A stretch of 10,441 nucleotides of DNA from CBDVBD01 sp965372135 (GTDB lineage: Bacteria; Electryoneota; RPQS01; CBDVBD01): positions 1 through 10,441 of the forward strand of contig CBDVBD010000121.1 of NCBI GenBank assembly GCA_965372135.1, read 5' to 3'. Of the stretch, positions 7,209 to 10,441 are shown in pieces (positions within the stretch are counted from its first letter, which is position 1; the number at the start of each line of letters is the position of its first letter). Below the pieces are notes generated by a model. It was not told where the DNA came from. It saw only the letters and a list, made by a program, of their open reading frames with translations, and made no database searches. The translations under genes were made by a program, and so were the position numbers.

Positions 7209-7415
7209 ATGCCAGTATTCTACGTCACGATCCCCGGCACCACCCATTTGAATGACATCACCGCCGATACCTCCGGAAATCTCTACATATCCTATCCCAC
7301 CGGAAGCGGAACAAAATCAAGTTTTTTGGGTATTAACAATAGACGAATGCAATTATTTGTTGTTGAAGGAGGAGTATGCCTAATTTACCCCACTTGTCTA
7401 CACCTCCCAAGATAG
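7209..7415 (+). pseudogene. Possible remnant of a beta-propeller (SMP-30/NHL-like) gene
   Basis: A 68-codon open frame starts one base after the alcohol dehydrogenase stop. Its first third reads FYVTIPGTTHLNDITADT then SGNLYIS, which resembles a single blade of SMP-30/gluconolactonase- or NHL-type propeller proteins, where LNDI.ADTSGNLYV phrases are common in FCB secreted proteins. After about codon 33 the resemblance stops. The rest is low in propeller character and ends in a frame-specific tail. Another frame continues from about 7311 with QNQVFWVLTIDE and stops near 7382, so a frameshift is conceivable. No ribosome-binding site is seen before the ATG. I read it as the debris of a deleted gene, but a chance open frame cannot be excluded. 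Confidence 0.35.
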
Positions 7416-7459
7416 GGCGAATAATCCCGTTCAGACCACCCATCCCATGTGGAGTCATC

Positions 7460-8890
7460 ATGAAAATGCCGCCAAGGTACTCCTGCTTGCCGATAGTTGT
7501 TGTTTTCTTCCTTATTTCGTTTTGCTATGCCCAAATCCCCTTCACCCAGCACACCATTTGCGGTACGCTGGTCGGCGGTTGCGCAGTGTATGCTACTGAC
7601 ATCAATGGAGATAGTTTGGTGGATGTTGTCGCTGCCGGGTGGGGTGCCAATACTGTCACCTGGTGGGAAAACGATGGCGCCGACTCCATCACCTGGACTC
7701 AACAGATCGTGGACGATAATTTCAGCGGCGCCAGCAATGTCCATGCGGCAGATGTTGATGGTGATGGTGACACAGACATCCTGGGAACAGCCTGGTCCGG
7801 AAATGAAGTTGTCTGGTGGGAAAATGACGGCAGCGATTCCATCTCCTGGACGAGACAACATATCGCCCATCCATTCATTAATGGTCGCGAAGTGTTCGCC
7901 GTGGACATCGACCAGGATGACGACATGGATGTCTTGGCTGCTGGCGCCGGGGTTGGTGAGATTGCCCTGTGGTTAAACGACGGTAATATCCCTATCACCT
8001 GGACGGAACAGACCATCGAGAGCACTTTCACAGGCGCCCGCTCGGTGTTCCCGGTGGATATCGATGGTGACAGCCTGATCGATGTGGTGGGAGCCGCCTA
8101 TTCGATACACCGCATCACCTGGTGGCGAAATGATGGAAATACTCCAATCAACTGGGAAGAATACATCATTGACAGCAATTTCTATGGCGCACATATGGTG
8201 CATGCCAGCGACATCGATGGGGACAACGACATGGATGTGGTTTGTGCCGGATACAATGCCAGTGCAGTACATTGGTGGCGTAATGACGGTGGAAATCCGG
8301 TCCAGTGGGAGGAACTGCCGATTGACAACAATTTCACTTATGCGTTGGGTGTGTATTCTACCGATGTGAATGGCGACGGACACACTGATGTGGTGGGTGC
8401 TGCCGAATCCGGTCGTGTGAAGTTGTGGTTAAACGAAGGTAATTATCCGATCCAATGGACCAGTCAGGATATTACCGTCAGTTATCCTGGTGCCTGGCCG
8501 GTATTCGCTACCGATGTGGACGGCGATGAAGACATAGATATTTTGAGTTGCGCCAGTACTGCTAACATAGTCACTTGGTGGGAGAATACCACATCCGCCT
8601 TTGTGCCGGAACCTGTGTATTCCCCCGATGATTATATCCTTGTGTATAATTATCCTAATCCGTTTAATCTTTCTACAGTGATTTCGTATTCCTTGCCAAG
8701 GCTATCACGAGTTAACTTAAGGGTATATAATATAAATGGTAAGCAAATCACGATCCTGGCGAATGGTATCCGTGAAGCGGGAACGCACGTGGTGCCGTTC
8801 GATGGTTCCGATTTAGGGTCGGGTATTTATTTCTACCGGCTGATGGCGGATGAATATGAGGTCATTGGGAAAATGGTTTTGTTGAAATAA
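7460..8890 (+). CDS. Secreted seven-repeat FG-GAP/VCBS propeller protein with C-terminal sorting domain
   Basis: Function unknown; likely a secreted or surface-anchored protein. I start at the ATG at 7460 (476 residues), which follows GGAG at 7451-7454 and leads straight into a signal peptide (hydrophobic core 11-22, cleavage probably after CYA at 24). An in-frame ATG at 7376 sits only 3 bases after AGGAGG and would put a 28-residue proline-rich extension before the signal peptide. From residue 45 come seven repeats, each opening with a calcium-type DxDGDxxxD loop and containing a WW.NDG motif and an ITW-like strand. They should form a seven-bladed propeller. Residues 398-476 start with YPNPFN and end in IYFYRLMADEYEVIGKMVLL, a FlgD-like/type A sorting domain of the kind exported by the type IX system in Bacteroidota. 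Ligand or partner cannot be inferred. Confidence 0.88.
   Translation: MKMPPRYSCLPIVVVFFLISFCYAQIPFTQHTICGTLVGGCAVYATDINGDSLVDVVAAGWGANTVTWWENDGADSITWTQQIVDDNFSGASNVHAADVDGDGDTDILGTAWSGNEVVWWENDGSDSISWTRQHIAHPFINGREVFAVDIDQDDDMDVLAAGAGVGEIALWLNDGNIPITWTEQTIESTFTGARSVFPVDIDGDSLIDVVGAAYSIHRITWWRNDGNTPINWEEYIIDSNFYGAHMVHASDIDGDNDMDVVCAGYNASAVHWWRNDGGNPVQWEELPIDNNFTYALGVYSTDVNGDGHTDVVGAAESGRVKLWLNEGNYPIQWTSQDITVSYPGAWPVFATDVDGDEDIDILSCASTANIVTWWENTTSAFVPEPVYSPDDYILVYNYPNPFNLSTVISYSLPRLSRVNLRVYNINGKQITILANGIREAGTHVVPFDGSDLGSGIYFYRLMADEYEVIGKMVLLK
7592..8596 (+). repeat. Seven tandem 51-codon repeats within the propeller gene
   Basis: Repeat units start at 7592, 7745, 7898, 8051, 8204, 8357 and 8507. 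The first five are exactly 153 bases (51 codons), the sixth is 150, and the seventh is cut short at its WWEN motif. Each unit reads (A/P/S)xDxxxDxxxD, then a hydrophobic strand, W(W/L)xN(D/E)G, a W-containing strand, and a phrase ending in V(F/H/Y). The loops are DINGDSLVD, DVDGDGDTD, DIDQDDDMD, DIDGDSLID, DIDGDNDMD, DVNGDGHTD and DVDGDEDID. Confidence 0.9.
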
Positions 8891-8970
8891 ACTAAATTTG
8901 GATTTGACTGACAATTGCATCTAAAGAACTGTAGGTCACAATTGAGTGTAACAAAACTGCGAGGTACATC

Positions 8971-10441
8971 ATGAAAAGCATCTTGGTCTGGTTTGTGACA
9001 GTTCTGTTTGCTATGACACCGGTGATACTGGCTGGTGAAATCCATGATGCGGTGGAGCAGGGCGATCTTGCCGCCGTGGAATCGTTATTGACGAACGATC
9101 CGGAATTACTGACGGCACCGGATGATTTAGGGAGTACTCCCTTACATGTTGCCGCCCAAAACGGTCACTTAAATGTTGTTGAATTCCTCATGTCAAAAGG
9201 TGTTCCAGTGGATATTCCGGATCGGGAGAGGACTACCCCATTGGGAGTTGCGGGATTGGGAGGACACTTTAATACGGGGAAGTTCCTGATCGATATGGGT
9301 GCTGATGTTAATGTTGTTGATGATAATGGTTCGACACCATTACTTTGGGCTGCCAGCGGAGGTAATCTGGGGTTGTTCCAGTTACTGCTTTCCAAGGGTG
9401 CAGACCTCAACGCTAAATCAAACATCGGTATGTCCACACTGCATTATGCCGCTTACGGCGGTCATCGGGACATCGTGGAAATGTTGTTGGACCGTGGGAT
9501 GGACGTCAACATCAAGAAAAACAACGACAGCACGCCTCTTCACGGCGCAGCGATGGACGGAAGTTTGGAAATTATGACGCTTCTGCTGTCGCGGGGAGCG
9601 GATGTAGATGTCAAGAATCAAGCGGGTTATACGCCTCTCTTGAGTGCGGTTGCTGGCGGTCAACTTGAGTCAGTGGAACTGCTGCTGTCCCATGGTGCAG
9701 ATGCAAATGCCATACTTGAGCAGGGTGAAACCGCTCTAATTGAATCCATCCGTCATGATGGTGAGAACACCGACCTGGTTCGCCTTCTGATTGAAAGGGG
9801 AGCCGATGTTAACGTTGTTACCGAGTATGGGGTTACGCCATTGATGCGAGCTTCTTGGTGGGGGAAAACCGAGACAGCGAGATTGTTGATCGCAAATGGC
9901 GCTGATGTGAACTTCAAAACCAGGGATCGCGGCCCGGCGATTCTCCGTGCTGCCCAGGGCGGTCATGTGGACTTCGTCAACCTGTTGATTGACAACGGCG
10001 CCAAATTAAACATGAAGGATGAACAAGGCGCCACTCCGCTAATCCTTGCTACCATTTTTGGACATGAAGATGTGATTGGTACTCTACTGGCGCATGGTGC
10101 TAACACTAATCACAAAGAAAAAAACTATGGGCGTACCGCTCTTCATTATGCCGCCATTAAAGGGGGGCGGGGAATGGTTGAACAGCTAATCGATGGTGGT
10201 GCTTCTATTAACCGGAAGGATAAAGCAGGTAGAACCCCCCTGAATTATGCCGCAAAATACGCGCATTTGGATGTTGCGGATTTACTGGTTTCCCATGAAG
10301 CAGTTGCTTACAATAACTACGAGGAAAATTATGGGGTAAACCCGGTTCTTAAAAAACAGATTCCGAACAGTGAAGCTCAGATGTGGTACTTAGGGCATTG
10401 TGGATATGCAGTAAAGACCCGGAACCATTTCATGATCTTCG
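8971..10441 (+). CDS. Exported ankyrin-repeat protein running into a metallo-beta-lactamase-like domain (3' end beyond window)
   Basis: The frame is open from the ATG at 8971 to the window edge (490 codons) and is cut by it. GAGG (8961-8964) lies 6 bases upstream. Residues 1-21 form a signal peptide with probable cleavage after ILA, so the protein acts outside the cytoplasm. A capping helix pair (23-52) is followed by about 12 ankyrin repeats of roughly 33 residues, to about residue 450. Clear examples are GSTPLHVAAQNGHLNVVEFL (53-72), GMSTLHYAAYGGHRDIVEML (153-172) and GRTALHYAAIKGGRGMVEQL (387-406). Ankyrin arrays mediate protein binding. After a linker (451-467) the sequence turns to EAQMWYLGHCGYAVKTRNHF at 468-487. 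This strongly resembles the first beta strands of UlaG/UPF0173-type metallo-beta-lactamase-fold hydrolases. The HxHxDH metal site would lie beyond the window. Confidence 0.87.
   Translation, partial: MKSILVWFVTVLFAMTPVILAGEIHDAVEQGDLAAVESLLTNDPELLTAPDDLGSTPLHVAAQNGHLNVVEFLMSKGVPVDIPDRERTTPLGVAGLGGHFNTGKFLIDMGADVNVVDDNGSTPLLWAASGGNLGLFQLLLSKGADLNAKSNIGMSTLHYAAYGGHRDIVEMLLDRGMDVNIKKNNDSTPLHGAAMDGSLEIMTLLLSRGADVDVKNQAGYTPLLSAVAGGQLESVELLLSHGADANAILEQGETALIESIRHDGENTDLVRLLIERGADVNVVTEYGVTPLMRASWWGKTETARLLIANGADVNFKTRDRGPAILRAAQGGHVDFVNLLIDNGAKLNMKDEQGATPLILATIFGHEDVIGTLLAHGANTNHKEKNYGRTALHYAAIKGGRGMVEQLIDGGASINRKDKAGRTPLNYAAKYAHLDVADLLVSHEAVAYNNYEENYGVNPVLKKQIPNSEAQMWYLGHCGYAVKTRNHFMIF

Noticed and set aside
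7385..8383. Minus-strand and alternate-frame open frames over the propeller gene, rich in repeated phrases.
   Set aside because: Their repetitiveness is a shadow of the 153-base tandem repeats in the real frame.
8891..8970. CAATTG-containing repeat (8930 and 8940 area) as a terminator or operator between the propeller and ankyrin genes.
   Set aside because: The two ACAATTG copies are short and self-complementary, no GC stem or T-run is present, and nothing else supports a role.

Overview
The window reads as a bacterial chromosomal segment with five genes on the minus strand (positions 50-4767), a 390-bp AT-rich divergent intergenic region, and four plus-strand genes (5158 to the right edge) with one apparent gene remnant. 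I see no RNA genes, CRISPR array, insertion sequence or phage genes. The best taxonomic clue is the C-terminus of the protein at 7460-8890. It ends in a YPNPFN-type sorting domain, which is characteristic of Bacteroidota and the wider FCB assemblage (lineages such as Ignavibacteria, Calditrichota, KSB1, Marinimicrobia or Zixibacteria). I cannot resolve the phylum further from sequence alone.

Minus strand, in transcription order: a short-chain polyprenyl diphosphate synthase of the archaeal-like GGPP synthase type (4767-3661), PTS mannose-family membrane components IIC (3631-2912) and IID (2911-2159), HPr (2101-1835) and Enzyme I (1834-50). IIC/IID and HPr/EI abut exactly (TAA followed directly by ATG), and the other gaps are 29 and 57 bp, so this looks like one operon. 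EI and HPr carry the expected phosphorylation histidines, and HPr also keeps the regulatory Ser46. The IIA and IIB proteins needed to pass phosphate from HPr to a sugar are not in the window.

The intergenic region 4768-5157 holds a near-consensus sigma70-like promoter facing right, a weaker one facing left, and an unusual cluster of four alternating TTATTAA/TTAATAA-core elements. The outer pair of that cluster forms a perfect 11-bp inverted repeat. A small hairpin follows just before the rightward gene.

Plus strand: a D-amino-acid aminotransferase with all recognisable active-site residues (5158-6027), followed 7 bp later by an iron-type NAD(P)H-dependent alcohol dehydrogenase of the butanol dehydrogenase group (6035-7207). 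Next comes a short stretch that looks like the remnant of a beta-propeller gene. A secreted seven-repeat FG-GAP/VCBS protein with exact 51-residue periodicity and a sorting tail follows (7460-8890). Last is an exported ankyrin-repeat protein (8971 to the right edge) that, after about 12 repeats, runs into what appears to be the first strand of a metallo-beta-lactamase-fold domain before the window stops.

The left half is phosphotransfer/regulation plus isoprenoid synthesis, the middle is amino acid and alcohol/aldehyde metabolism, and the right end is cell-envelope or secreted repeat proteins. Nothing here is clearly a new defence or mobile system. The points most worth checking are the ankyrin-MBL fusion, the repeat cluster in the divergent promoter, and the PTS operon that lacks IIA/IIB and is headed by a prenyl synthase.
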